59,296 nucleotides of DNA from Micromonospora sp. PLK6-60 (GCF_019890675.1 NZ_JAIOAA010000024.1:1-59296); one strand, 5' to 3'. Numbered from the stretch's first letter, positions 9,046 through 17,105 are shown. Translations and numbers: made by a program. The notes: a model not told the origin generated them from the letters alone.

Positions 9046-9969
9046 GTGACCCAGCGAGCCCCGATCCTGCTGATCGACTCCCCCAGCCTCTACTTCCGGG
9101 CCTACTTCGGCATTCCGGAGTCGGCCGCCCGGACCGGTGACGGCCAGCCGGTGAACGCCGTGCGCGGTTTCCTCGACATGCTCGCCCAACTGATCCGCAC
9201 TCGCCGGCCCGACCGGATGGTCTGCGCGCTGGACCACGACTGGCGGCCGCAGTGGCGGGTGGAGCTGCTGCCGTCGTACAAGGCGCACCGGGTGGCGCCG
9301 GCGGGCGGCGAGGTGGTGCCGGACACGCTCTCCCCGCAGGTGCCGATGATCCTGGAGGTGCTGGCGGCGGTCGGCATCACCGTGGTGGGCGCGGCCGGCT
9401 ACGAGGCCGACGACGTGCTGGGCACCCTGTCGGTCACCCAGCCCGGCCCGGTGGAGGTGGTCTCCGGCGACCGGGACCTGTTCCAGCTGGTCGACGACGC
9501 CCGTGGGGTGCGGCTGCTCTACGTCGGTCGAGGCGTGGCCAAGCTGGACGACTGCGACGACGCGGCGGTGCGCGCCCGCTACGGCGTGCCCGCCGACCGG
9601 TACGCCGACTTCGCCGCCCTGCGCGGCGACCCGAGCGACGGGCTGCCCGGGGTGGCCGGGGTCGGGGAGAAGACCGCCGCCCGGCTGATCGACAGGTACG
9701 GCAGCCTGGACGGCATCCTGGCCGCCCTCGACGACCCGGGCGCCGGCTTCGCCCCGGGCCTGCGCACCAAGCTGGTCGCCGCCCGGGACTACCTGGCCGT
9801 GGCGCCGAAGGTGGTCCGCGTCGCGCTGGACGTGCCGCTGCCGGCGCTCACCACCGACCTGCCCACCGCGCCGGCCGATCCGGAGCGGCTGCTGGAGCTG
9901 GCCGAGCGGTGGAACCTGGCCGGTTCCACCCGCCGCCTGGTCGACGCGCTCGCCGGCGCGCGTGCCTGA
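9046..9969 (+). CDS. 5'-3' exonuclease (PolI 5'-nuclease/FEN-like domain)
   Basis: A 307-aa stand-alone homologue of the 5'-nuclease domain of DNA polymerase I, expected to cut 5' flaps and RNA primers with two metal ions. Seen: LLIDSPSLYFRAYFG at the N-terminus (first metal-binding Asp), GYEADDVLGTL, SGDRDLFQLV (Asp142 and Asp144), and the helix-3-turn-helix region GDPSDGLPGVAGVGEKTA. GTG 9046 is chosen because the protein then starts at the conserved beta strand and a -10-like hexamer lies 6 nt upstream. In Mycobacterium the equivalent gene (Rv2090) lies beside helY. Here the two are separated by the MHYT and ThuA genes. Confidence 0.9.
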   Translation: MTQRAPILLIDSPSLYFRAYFGIPESAARTGDGQPVNAVRGFLDMLAQLIRTRRPDRMVCALDHDWRPQWRVELLPSYKAHRVAPAGGEVVPDTLSPQVPMILEVLAAVGITVVGAAGYEADDVLGTLSVTQPGPVEVVSGDRDLFQLVDDARGVRLLYVGRGVAKLDDCDDAAVRARYGVPADRYADFAALRGDPSDGLPGVAGVGEKTAARLIDRYGSLDGILAALDDPGAGFAPGLRTKLVAARDYLAVAPKVVRVALDVPLPALTTDLPTAPADPERLLELAERWNLAGSTRRLVDALAGARA

Positions 9970-9999
9970 GCGCGACCGGGTCGCGGCGCCGCCGGCCGG

Positions 10000-10875
10000 T
10001 CACTTCCGCCGCGACGGGAAGGTGCTGCCCGGTTGGGCCAGCGTCGACCGGGCGCGCAGCCCCACCGGGTCGGCCGCCGGCTCCGGGGCGGCGTCGGCGG
10101 GGCCGTCGGGTCCGTGCCGGCCATCGACGTAGGCGAAGCCGGCCCGGTCCTCGTCGGTCGGCGCGGCCAGCAGGGCGTAGATCAGCCCGACCACGCCGAA
10201 GATCACCGCGAGCACGATCGGCACCAGCAGACCGCTGACCTCGGTGCCGGTCAGCTCCCCGCGCCGGGCGTGCAGGTGCACCGACAGGGCACTCATCCCG
10301 GTGAAGTGCATGCCGTTGACGGCCACCCCCATGACCAGGGCGGAGGCGGCCAGGGCCAGGGCCCGGCGGACGGTCATCGACAGCCAGAGCGCGACGGTCG
10401 CGGCGACCACGGCGATGACGATGGACAGCGCCACCCGGGTCGGGTCGTAGCCGAGGCTGCCGTCCAGCCGCATCGCCGCCATGCCGGTGTAGTGCATGGC
10501 CGCCACGCCGCTGCCGGTGAACAGCCCGCCGATCAGCACCCGGCGCGCGCCGAGGCGGCCGGTGCCCACGATGGCCAGCCCGATGCCGACGGCGACCACG
10601 GCGATCACCGTGCTGGCCGCGGTGAGCGGGATGTCGTAGCGGATCCGGGTGCCGGCGACGGCGAAGCCCAGCATCGCCATGAAGTGCATCGCCCAGATGG
10701 CGGTGCCGCCGATGGCCCAGGCGGCGAGCAGGCCCCACCAGGCACGCTGGCCGGCCGTTGCGGCGCTGCGGATCCGGCCGGCGCAGACCAGGCCGAGGAA
10801 GGAACCGAGCACCGACAGCGCGTAGCTGAGCGCCGGCGTGATCCATCCGTACTCAAAGTGATTGATCTCCGCCAC
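10000..10875 (-). CDS. MHYT-domain integral membrane sensor protein
   Basis: A 291-aa protein with seven to eight predicted transmembrane helices and the repeated MHYT signature: AMHFMAM (Met63-His64), AMHYTGM (Met127-His128) and GMHFTGM (Met189-His190). In this family these residues are thought to bind copper or another metal and sense O2, CO or NO. Most MHYT proteins carry a GGDEF, EAL or kinase output domain. This one ends in a cytoplasmic tail of about 65 residues rich in Asp, Pro and Arg with no recognisable domain. The start is GTG 10875 with an AGGGGAG site 7 nt upstream. The end of the gene overlaps an 8-bp inverted repeat (9981-9988 and 10007-10014) that could end the exonuclease transcript. 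Confidence 0.88.
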   Translation of the reverse strand: MAEINHFEYGWITPALSYALSVLGSFLGLVCAGRIRSAATAGQRAWWGLLAAWAIGGTAIWAMHFMAMLGFAVAGTRIRYDIPLTAASTVIAVVAVGIGLAIVGTGRLGARRVLIGGLFTGSGVAAMHYTGMAAMRLDGSLGYDPTRVALSIVIAVVAATVALWLSMTVRRALALAASALVMGVAVNGMHFTGMSALSVHLHARRGELTGTEVSGLLVPIVLAVIFGVVGLIYALLAAPTDEDRAGFAYVDGRHGPDGPADAAPEPAADPVGLRARSTLAQPGSTFPSRRK

Positions 10876-11066
10876 CTCGGCGCTCCCCTATCCCTCGTGC
10901 GGCCCGGGACAGGCCCGCCCGGACAATGATCGGACAGCCCGTGAGCAGGCGCGACGGCACCCCCGGGACACTTCCCGCGGTGTCACCGCAGTGACTCTGC
11001 GCGATCCCGTCAACGGGACCGTCGTGACCGAAAGTGATCATCCGGCCCGCCCGCCGACCCGGGGCG

Positions 11067-11100
11067 GGTGGCCGGGGCCCTCGGTCGGGCCCCGGCCACC
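11067..11100 (-). terminator. Hairpin terminator after the ThuA gene
   Basis: A perfect 14-bp stem (11067-11080 with 11087-11100) and a 6-nt loop, 7 nt past the ThuA-gene stop on the minus strand. The rest of the 10876-11107 gap shows no gene. Confidence 0.75.
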
Positions 11101-11107
11101 ACGGTGG

Positions 11108-11890
11108 TCAGTTCGGGTCGCAGTTGAACTTGGCCTGACCGGCCGCCATCTTGATCCCGCCGAGCAGGTGCTTCAGGAAGAGCGGCTCGGTGTACGAGGC
11201 GTCGGTGTGACCGAGGGCCGTGTACACGGAGCGCCCACCGTCGTAGCGGTGGCACCAGACCATCGGGTGGTCCTCGCCCATGGATCCGCCGGTGTAGCCG
11301 ACCGGCTGGTAGGTGGACTCGTCGATCCTGGCCAGCACCCGGACCGAGCCGCGCGGACTGGTCTGGAAGTTGTACCACTCGTCGGTGCGCCACCACTTGT
11401 TCGGCAGCCCCCGGGTGACCTCGGTGCCCTGTCCGACGACGCGGACCAGCGCCGGCTGGATGGCCGGGTGGTCCCGGAAGTACGCGCCGACGAGGCCGCC
11501 GTACCAGGACCAGCTGTAGCCGCTGTCCGAGGCGGCGTGCACGCCGAGGTAGCCGCCGCCGCCCTGGATGTAGCGCTCGAACGCGGCCTTCGCCGCGGGC
11601 GAGGTCACCGGGTCGCCGGTGGTCGACAGGAAGATGACCGCGTCGTACTTGGCCAGGTTCGCGTCGGTGAACTGCCCGTCGTCCTCGGTGGTGTCGACGC
11701 CGAAGCCGTTCTGCTGGCCCAGCTTCTCGATGGCGGCGATGCCGGCGGGGATGGAGCCGTGCCGGTAGCCGGTGGTCTTCGAGAAGACGAGGACCTGGTA
11801 CTGCGCGGTCTCCGCCGCCGCCGGGGCGACCGGGGCGACCAGGCCGACGATGAGCGCGAGCACGGCGAGCGCTCGTGACGATGCCTTCAT
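11108..11890 (-). CDS. Secreted ThuA-domain protein (trehalose-utilization/glutamine-amidotransferase-like fold)
   Basis: A 260-aa protein. The ATG at 11890 has an AAGGAG ribosome site 5 nt upstream and begins a clear signal peptide (MKASSRALAVLALIVGLVAPVAPAAA, cleavage near residue 26). The mature part is a single ThuA domain: VLVFSKTTGYRHGSIPAG, then DGQFTDANLAKYDAVIFL, GGGGYLGVHAASDS, and WYNF...VLARIDE, DHPMVWCH and YTALGHTD. The class-I glutamine-amidotransferase nucleophile is not conserved in the family and the reaction is unsettled. Secreted actinomycete members often accompany glycan-processing enzymes, but no such neighbour is present here. An AT-rich inverted repeat at 12151-12171 could be its operator. 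Confidence 0.88.
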   Translation of the reverse strand: MKASSRALAVLALIVGLVAPVAPAAAETAQYQVLVFSKTTGYRHGSIPAGIAAIEKLGQQNGFGVDTTEDDGQFTDANLAKYDAVIFLSTTGDPVTSPAAKAAFERYIQGGGGYLGVHAASDSGYSWSWYGGLVGAYFRDHPAIQPALVRVVGQGTEVTRGLPNKWWRTDEWYNFQTSPRGSVRVLARIDESTYQPVGYTGGSMGEDHPMVWCHRYDGGRSVYTALGHTDASYTEPLFLKHLLGGIKMAAGQAKFNCDPN

Positions 11891-12150
11891 GACTCTCCTT
11901 GTTCGGTGTGGTGGGTGCGGTGCGTCGCCCGTGGGCTGACGCCGCGTCTCGGGTCGACGGCCTCCTTCCGGTCGGTGCGCGCCGTCGTGCCCCGGCGCGC
12001 CGAACTGGGACGGGGAGAGTGGGACAACGGGGACCGGCGCCGCCGCCGGCCGCCGGGGGAACGCTGGTCGGGCGGTCGAGGATCCGCTCGACGGCGACGC
12101 CACGGCCGCCGGGTACGGCGGACGCGGAGCCGGGGCGCGCACTCCCTAAT

Positions 12151-12171
12151 TTTGTCCATCCGCTGAACAAA
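12151..12171 (-). promoter_or_regulatory. Candidate operator upstream of the ThuA gene
   Basis: An 8-5-8 inverted repeat, tttgtcca/tgaacaaa with one mismatch, in an AT-rich island about 260 bp before the ThuA start. TTTGT...ACAAA dyads resemble ROK/XylR-type sugar-regulator sites in actinomycetes. The match to a specific regulator is inference. Confidence 0.3.
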
Positions 12172-12287
12172 CTATGGAGCCCTGACGCCGTCCACAAGAG
12201 CGGGTTCGTCCGGTTCGCCCCGTTCGCAAGGCGCGCGGCGGCCTATGCCGGAAGTTGCCTCCATCAACAACTTGCGGCGACGTGCCT

Positions 12288-12395
12288 GGTCAGCAGCATG
12301 GTGGGCCAGCACCACCCCATGGCGGAGTTAGCGGCCGTGGTGGGCCAGCACCAGCCTGGGTGGTCAGCGGCCGTGGTAGGCCACCGGGCCGTGCG
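12288..12395 (-). repeat. Three degenerate tandem copies of the helY 3' end
   Basis: The final helY codons (minus strand V-L-A-Y-H-A-R-stop, 12578-12601) have imperfect copies at about 12288-12328, 12329-12360 and 12361-12395. The core is tggtcagcggccgtggtaggcca on the plus strand. On the minus strand the copies read VLAHHAA, VLAHHGR-stop and VAYHGR-stop. They lie in the 687-bp gap between the helY and ThuA genes (11891-12577), which has no supported gene. Confidence 0.65.
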
Positions 12396-12405
12396 GGGTG
12401 CGTTC

Positions 12406-12518
12406 CGCGTCCTACCAACTTGATGTCGTAGACGAATCATTCGGTGGCTCGGTCGCGCCCGTTCGCGGCAATGAGCGGGGTCGGTGATTCGTTTGTGAGG
12501 TCAAGTTGGTAGGGCGCG
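12406..12518. repeat. MITE-like element with 34-bp imperfect inverted repeats
   Basis: The left arm is 12406-12439 and the right arm 12485-12518. They match as inverted repeats at about 27 of 34 positions, including a perfect block cctaccaacttga/tcaagttggtagg and an outer cgcg. The spacer is 45 bp and contains no ORF. The element sits between helY and the degenerate copies of its 3' end. It may be a miniature transposable element or a bidirectional terminator. Confidence 0.55.
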
Positions 12519-12577
12519 CATGAGGTAGGTCCGGCTCCGGGCCCGCGCGTGGGCGTCCCGGGGCACCCCGTGGGTGG

Positions 12578-15376
12578 TCAGCGGGCGTGGTAGGCCAGCA
12601 CGCCCCGGTTGACGGTGGCGATCGCCTGCCGCGCGGTGGACCGCAGCTCGGTCGAGGCGCCACCGGAGTCGGCGAGCTGACCGAGCAGGTCGACCACCTG
12701 GCGGGCCCACCGGACGAAGTCGCCGGCCGGCATCTCACCGTCGACCTGGTGGCCGCTGGCCAGCACCTTGGCCAGCGCCTCTCCCCTGGCCCACCGGTAG
12801 ATGGGCCAGGCGAAGCCGAGATCCGGCTCCCGGGTGACCGCCAGGCCGTGCTCGGCCTCCTCGGCCTCGATCTCGCCCCACAGCTTGAGCGTCTCGTCTA
12901 CCGCCTCGGCGACCGGGCCGCGCGGCAGCGACGCCCGCTCGTCGACGTCGCGGCGGGCCTCGAAGACCACCACCGACACGGCGGCGGCCAGCTCGGCCGG
13001 GGAGAGCCCGTCCCAGACGCCCCGGCGCAGGCACTCGGCGACCAGCAGGTCCGCCTCGGTCCAGATCCGGCCCAGCATCCGCCCGGCGTCGGTGACGTCG
13101 CCGCCGGTGGCGAGGTAGCCCCGGGCGGTGAGCAGCGCGACGATCCGGTCGAAGGTGCGGGCGAGCGAGCCGGTCCGCCCGGCCACCCGCTGACGCAGCT
13201 CCTCGGTGTCGCGTTCCAGCCGGCGGCGCCGCTCCGCCCAGCGGGCGTGCTCCTCCCGGTCCGGGCAGTCGTGGCAGGGATGCCGGCGCAGCTCGGAGCG
13301 GAGCTGGCTGAGCCGGTGATCCTCGCCGGCGGCCTGCCGGGACCGGCCGCCCCGGCGGCCACCGTGCCGGTCCAGGCCGGTGCCGCTGACCGCCGCGGCC
13401 AGGTCCCGGCGGGCGGCCGGGGAGCGGTGGTTGAAGTGCTTCGGCACCCGGATCCGGGTGAGCACCTCGGCCGGGCTGGTGAAGTCACCGGGGCTGACCC
13501 GGCCGGCCCACCGGTCCTGGGTGAGCACCAGCGGACGGGGCTCGCCGAAACCGCCGGTGGCCGGGTCGAGCACCACCGCCAGGCCGGCCCGCCGGCCGGA
13601 CGGCACCCGGATCACGTCACCGACCCGCAGCCGTTCCAGGGAGGCGACGGCGGCGGCCTTGCGCTGGGTCTGCCCCTGCCGGGCGATGGCCCGCTCCCGG
13701 TCGGCGATCGCCACCCGCAGCGCGAAGTACTCGTCGAAGTCGCCGTGGTGGCAGGCGGCCTCGGCGCCGTACGCGTCGATGGTCTCGGTGTTGCGCTGCA
13801 CCTGCCGGGCCAGGCCGACCACCGACCGGTCCGCCTGGAACTGCGCGAACGACGACTCCAGCAGCGCCCGGGCCGGCTCCGCGCCGACCGTGCCGACCAG
13901 GTTGACCGCCATGTTGTACGACGGCCGGAAGCTGGAGCGCAGCGGGTAGGTGCGGGTGGAGGCAAGACCGGCCACGTGCCGGGGGTCGGTCTCCGGCGAC
14001 CAGACCACCACGGCGTGCCCCTCGACGTCGATGCCGCGCCGCCCGGCCCGGCCGGTGAGCTGCGTGTATTCCCCCGGGGTGAGGTCGACGTGCGCCTCGC
14101 CGTTGTATTTCACCAGGCGTTCCAGCACCACGCAGCGGGCCGGCATGTTGATGCCGAGCGCGAGGGTCTCGGTGGCGAAGACCGCCTTGACCAGGCCGCG
14201 GACGAACAGCTCCTCGACGACCTCCTTGAAGGCCGGCAGCATGCCGGCGTGGTGCGCGGCCAGACCGCGCTCCAGGCCGTCGAGCCACTCCCAGTAGCCG
14301 AGCACCGACAGGTCCTCACCGGGGATGGCGGTGACCCGCGACTCCACCACCCGGCGGATCTCGGCCCGCTCCTCGGGGGAGGTCAGCCGCAGCCCGGCGG
14401 CGAGGCACTGCTGCACGGCGGCGTCGCAGCCGGCCCGGCTGAAGATGAACAGGATCGCCGGGAGCAGCCCCTCCCGGTCGAGCCGGTCGACGATGTCCGG
14501 GCGCATCGGACCCCGCCAGCGGGGGCCGCGCCGGCCACCGCCGGGCCCGGCGCTGCGGCCCTCGCCCAGCTCCAGGCGGCGCAGCGTGTCCCGGGTGTAG
14601 CGCAGCAGCTCAGGGTGCACGTCGTGCTTGCGGGCCGCGTCGGCGTCGTGGAACAGGTCGAACATCCGCTTGCCGACCAGCATGTGCTGCCACAGCGGCA
14701 CCGGCCGGTGCTCGCTGACCACGACCGCGGTCTCGCCGCGCACGGTGACCAGCCAGTCGGCGAACTCCTCGGCGTTGGAGACGGTGGCCGACAGCGAGAC
14801 CAGGGTGACCGAGGCGGGCAGGTGGATGATCACCTCTTCCCAGACCCCGCCACGGAACCGGTCGGCGAGGTAGTGCACCTCGTCCATCACCACGTAGGCC
14901 AGTCCGTCGAGGGTGCTGGAGCCGGCGTAGAGCATGTTGCGCAGCACCTCGGTGGTCATCACCACCACGGGCGCGTCGCCGTTGATCGCGTTGTCGCCGG
15001 TGAGCAGGCCGACCTGCTCGGCGCCGTACCGGTCGACCAGGTCGTGGTACTTCTGGTTGGACAGTGCCTTGATCGGCGTGGTGTAGAAGCACTTGCGCCG
15101 GGTGGTGCCGGCCGGGCCGCCGTCGGCCACCGACGGCTGGTCGGGCGTGCCGCGCAGCGCCAGGTGTACGGCGAACTCGCCGACCACGGTCTTGCCGGCG
15201 CCGGTCGGGGCGCAGACCAGCACCCCGCTGCCCCGCTCCAGGGACTGACAGGCCTCCCGTTGGAAGTCGTCGAGGTCGAACCCGAGGTCACGGGCGAACT
15301 CGTCCAGTGCCGGAAACTCGGCGGCGTACGCGGCCCGGCGGCGCGCCGCGGCGTACCGCTCGGCGGGACTCGACAT
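12578..15376 (-). CDS. helY: Ski2/Mtr4-like DEAD/DEAH-box helicase HelY
   Basis: A 932-aa superfamily-2 helicase, in the size range of actinobacterial HelY. The ATG at 15376 follows a TAATCT -10 by 7 nt. Motifs: Walker A APTGAGKT (56-63), motif II DEVH (165-168), SAT (motif III), ATETLALGINMPAR (motif V) and QLTGRAGRRG (motif VI). The C-terminal third matches the DSHCT domain of exosome-linked RNA helicases, with a Cys/His segment (RHPCHDCPDREEHARW) in between. It probably unwinds structured RNA or RNA/DNA hybrids, by homology only. In Mycobacterium helY directly follows tatC. Here tatC is about 21 kb away and a HAD-hydrolase gene is divergent. Confidence 0.93.
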   Translation of the reverse strand: MSSPAERYAAARRRAAYAAEFPALDEFARDLGFDLDDFQREACQSLERGSGVLVCAPTGAGKTVVGEFAVHLALRGTPDQPSVADGGPAGTTRRKCFYTTPIKALSNQKYHDLVDRYGAEQVGLLTGDNAINGDAPVVVMTTEVLRNMLYAGSSTLDGLAYVVMDEVHYLADRFRGGVWEEVIIHLPASVTLVSLSATVSNAEEFADWLVTVRGETAVVVSEHRPVPLWQHMLVGKRMFDLFHDADAARKHDVHPELLRYTRDTLRRLELGEGRSAGPGGGRRGPRWRGPMRPDIVDRLDREGLLPAILFIFSRAGCDAAVQQCLAAGLRLTSPEERAEIRRVVESRVTAIPGEDLSVLGYWEWLDGLERGLAAHHAGMLPAFKEVVEELFVRGLVKAVFATETLALGINMPARCVVLERLVKYNGEAHVDLTPGEYTQLTGRAGRRGIDVEGHAVVVWSPETDPRHVAGLASTRTYPLRSSFRPSYNMAVNLVGTVGAEPARALLESSFAQFQADRSVVGLARQVQRNTETIDAYGAEAACHHGDFDEYFALRVAIADRERAIARQGQTQRKAAAVASLERLRVGDVIRVPSGRRAGLAVVLDPATGGFGEPRPLVLTQDRWAGRVSPGDFTSPAEVLTRIRVPKHFNHRSPAARRDLAAAVSGTGLDRHGGRRGGRSRQAAGEDHRLSQLRSELRRHPCHDCPDREEHARWAERRRRLERDTEELRQRVAGRTGSLARTFDRIVALLTARGYLATGGDVTDAGRMLGRIWTEADLLVAECLRRGVWDGLSPAELAAAVSVVVFEARRDVDERASLPRGPVAEAVDETLKLWGEIEAEEAEHGLAVTREPDLGFAWPIYRWARGEALAKVLASGHQVDGEMPAGDFVRWARQVVDLLGQLADSGGASTELRSTARQAIATVNRGVLAYHAR

Positions 15377-15383
15377 GCTCCCA

Positions 15384-15389
15384 AGATTA
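15384..15389 (-). promoter_or_regulatory. -10 element of helY (leaderless)
   Basis: TAATCT on the minus strand, 7 nt before the helY ATG. Transcription would start at or next to the start codon. Confidence 0.55.
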
Positions 15390-15448
15390 CGGCGTGCGCC
15401 GGGACGGCACCGACCAAGGCGTCCGGTCAGGGCGTCCGAGGCGGTCGG

Positions 15449-15454
15449 TAGGGT
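15449..15454 (+). promoter_or_regulatory. -10 element of the HAD-hydrolase gene (leaderless)
   Basis: TAGGGT, 7 nt before GTG 15462. It supports that start over upstream in-frame codons. Confidence 0.55.
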
Positions 15455-15461
15455 GCACGGC

Positions 15462-16232
15462 GTGCCGGACCATGCGCAACCCACTCAGAAGCCCGCTGCG
15501 GCGGACGCCGAGGACGCCGTCCGCCCGCGGGTGCCCCGTCGCCCCGTGGCGGCGGTGCTGCTCGACTTCCACGGCACCCTGGCCCAGGTGGAGGACCCGC
15601 TCGCCTGGGTCACCGCCGCCGCGGCGAGCTGCGGGGTGAGCCTGGAGCGCGGCCGGGCCACCGTGCTTGCCGACCGGCTGGTCACCGCCGGGCGCGCCGG
15701 TGGGCCGCCGCCCGCCCGGGTGCCGCCCGGGCTGGCCGAGCTCTGGGCCGACCGGGACCTCTACGAGTACGCCCACCGGGGCGCGTACACCGGGCTGGCG
15801 GAGACCGTCGACGCCGGCATCGACGGGCTGGCCGAGGCGCTCTACGAGCGGGTGCTGGCGCCGGAGGGCTGGGTGCCGTACCCGGACGTCGAGGCGGTGC
15901 TGAAGGAGCTGCGGGGCGCCGGGGTGAAGGTGGCGGTGGTCAGCAACATCGGCTTCGACATCCGTCCCTTCTTCGCCGCCTGGGGCCTGGCCGACCTGGT
16001 CGACGCCTACGCCCTGTCGTACGAGGTGGGTCGCTGCAAGCCGGACCCGGGGATCTTCCTGCGGGCCTGTGGCCTGCTCGGCGTCGACCCGGAGCACGCG
16101 CTGATGGTGGGTGACACGCCGGCCGACGCCGGCGCGGTGCACGCCGGCTGCGCGGCGCTGGTGCTGCCCTGCGCGGACGCCGGCCGGCGCAACGGCCTGG
16201 GCGCGGTGCTCGACCTGGCCCTGGGCGGCTGA
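15462..16232 (+). CDS. HAD-superfamily hydrolase (subfamily IA-like)
   Basis: A 256-aa soluble HAD protein with a helical cap between motifs I and II. Motif I is LLDFHGTL with nucleophile Asp35, motif II is VVSNIG, motif III is the Lys in CKPDPGIF and motif IV is VGDTPADAG. The second Asp of the usual phosphatase DxD is His here (DFHGT), so the general acid is altered. Substrate unknown. The GTG start at 15462 is set by the TAGGGT hexamer 7 nt upstream. It diverges from helY across 85 bp. Confidence 0.85.
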   Translation: MPDHAQPTQKPAAADAEDAVRPRVPRRPVAAVLLDFHGTLAQVEDPLAWVTAAAASCGVSLERGRATVLADRLVTAGRAGGPPPARVPPGLAELWADRDLYEYAHRGAYTGLAETVDAGIDGLAEALYERVLAPEGWVPYPDVEAVLKELRGAGVKVAVVSNIGFDIRPFFAAWGLADLVDAYALSYEVGRCKPDPGIFLRACGLLGVDPEHALMVGDTPADAGAVHAGCAALVLPCADAGRRNGLGAVLDLALGG

Positions 16233-16247
16233 CCAGCACTTATCGGT

Positions 16248-16289
16248 GCTAACGCTCGGGTGATACTCGCGTTAGCCAGCGGCGCTAAC
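16248..16289 (+). promoter_or_regulatory. Candidate TetR operator (three GCTAAC half-sites)
   Basis: gctaacgc (16248-16255) and its inverted copy gcgttagc (16269-16276) form a perfect 8-bp dyad with a 13-bp spacer. A third direct half-site gctaac follows at 16284-16289. The cluster sits 20-60 bp upstream of the -10 of the broken TetR gene, where autoregulatory TetR operators usually lie. Confidence 0.55.
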
Positions 16290-16308
16290 CGGGTCCGGGT
16301 AGCGCTGA

Positions 16309-16314
16309 TATCGT
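16309..16314 (+). promoter_or_regulatory. -10 element of the tetR-like gene (leaderless)
   Basis: TATCGT, 7 nt before ATG 16322. Confidence 0.5.
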
Positions 16315-16321
16315 GATCTTC

Positions 16322-17036
16322 ATGGACGCCGCACCCCGGGACCGGATCGTGCGGGCCGCCGCGGCGCTGCTCGCCGAGGGGGGCCGTGACGCGGTCTCCA
16401 CCCGGGCGGTGAGCCGGGCGGCCGGCGTCCAGGCGCCGACCATCTACCGGCAGTTCGGTGACATGCGGGGGCTGCTCGACGCGGCGGCCAGCTTCGGCTT
16501 CGCCGCGCACCTGCACGCCGAGGCGGCCCGGGAGCCGGCCCTCGACCCGGTCGACGGGCTGCGCCAGGGGATGGGACATGCACGTGGGGTTCGGCGTGGC
16601 CAACCCCGCCTTCCACGCGCTGATGTACGGCGATCCGCGCCCCGGGGTCCGGCCGACCGCGGCCCGGGTGGCCGCCGAGATCCTGCACCAACTGGTCACC
16701 CGGGTGGCGCGGGCCGGCCGGCTCCGGGTGGGGGTGGACCGCGCCGCGGCCATGGTCGAGGCCGCCGCCTGCGGGGTCACCCTCAGCCTCATCCAGTCCG
16801 CGCCGGCGGACCGGGACCCCGAGCTGTCGGCCGCCACCCGGGAGGCGGTCCTCGCCGCGGTCTGCACGGACAGCGCGCTGGCCCGCGCCCACCGTTCCGA
16901 CCAGGGGGTCCGCCACGCCGTGGCGCTGCGCGCCGCGCTGCCCGCCCTCGCCACCGACCTGAGCCCCGCCGAGCGGGCGCTGCTCGCCGAGTGGCTGGAC
17001 CGCCTCACCGGCAGCCCACGTCCCGCCGGGTCCTGA
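16322..17036 (+). pseudogene. TetR-family regulator gene with a +1 frameshift
   Basis: The first frame (ATG 16322) encodes a TetR helix-turn-helix: RDRIVRAAAALLAEGG, then VSTRAVSRAAGVQAPTIYRQFG, and runs to LDPVDGLRQG at 16570. The reading then continues sensibly only in the +1 frame from 16572 (WDMHVGFGVANPAFHALMYG) to the stop at 17034-17036. An extra A at 16571 accounts for the shift. Removing it gives one continuous protein of about 237 aa with a TetR C-terminal domain. There is no homopolymer or slippery site there, so this is a mutation or a sequencing error rather than recoding. The intact operator and -10 upstream suggest recent inactivation or an error. Confidence 0.75.
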
Positions 17037-17088
17037 CCCACGCCGCACGACCTACCGCTTCCGAGCCGCCAGCTATTCACTCGGGGTA

Positions 17089-17101
17089 TACACCCGGTGT
17101 A
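17089..17101 (+). promoter_or_regulatory. Candidate PadR operator
   Basis: The palindrome TACACC-C-GGTGTA, whose last two bases overlap the -10 hexamer of the padR-like gene. Autorepression of the PadR/ABC operon is inferred from this overlap. Confidence 0.5.
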
Positions 17102-17105
17102 GTTT
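17100..17105 (+). promoter_or_regulatory. -10 element of the PadR/ABC operon (leaderless)
   Basis: TAGTTT, 6 nt before ATG 17112. Confidence 0.5.

Noticed and set aside
16565..16580. Programmed +1 frameshift in the TetR gene
   Set aside because: There is no slippery run, rare codon pair or stimulatory hairpin at the junction. A single-base mutation or sequencing error is simpler.
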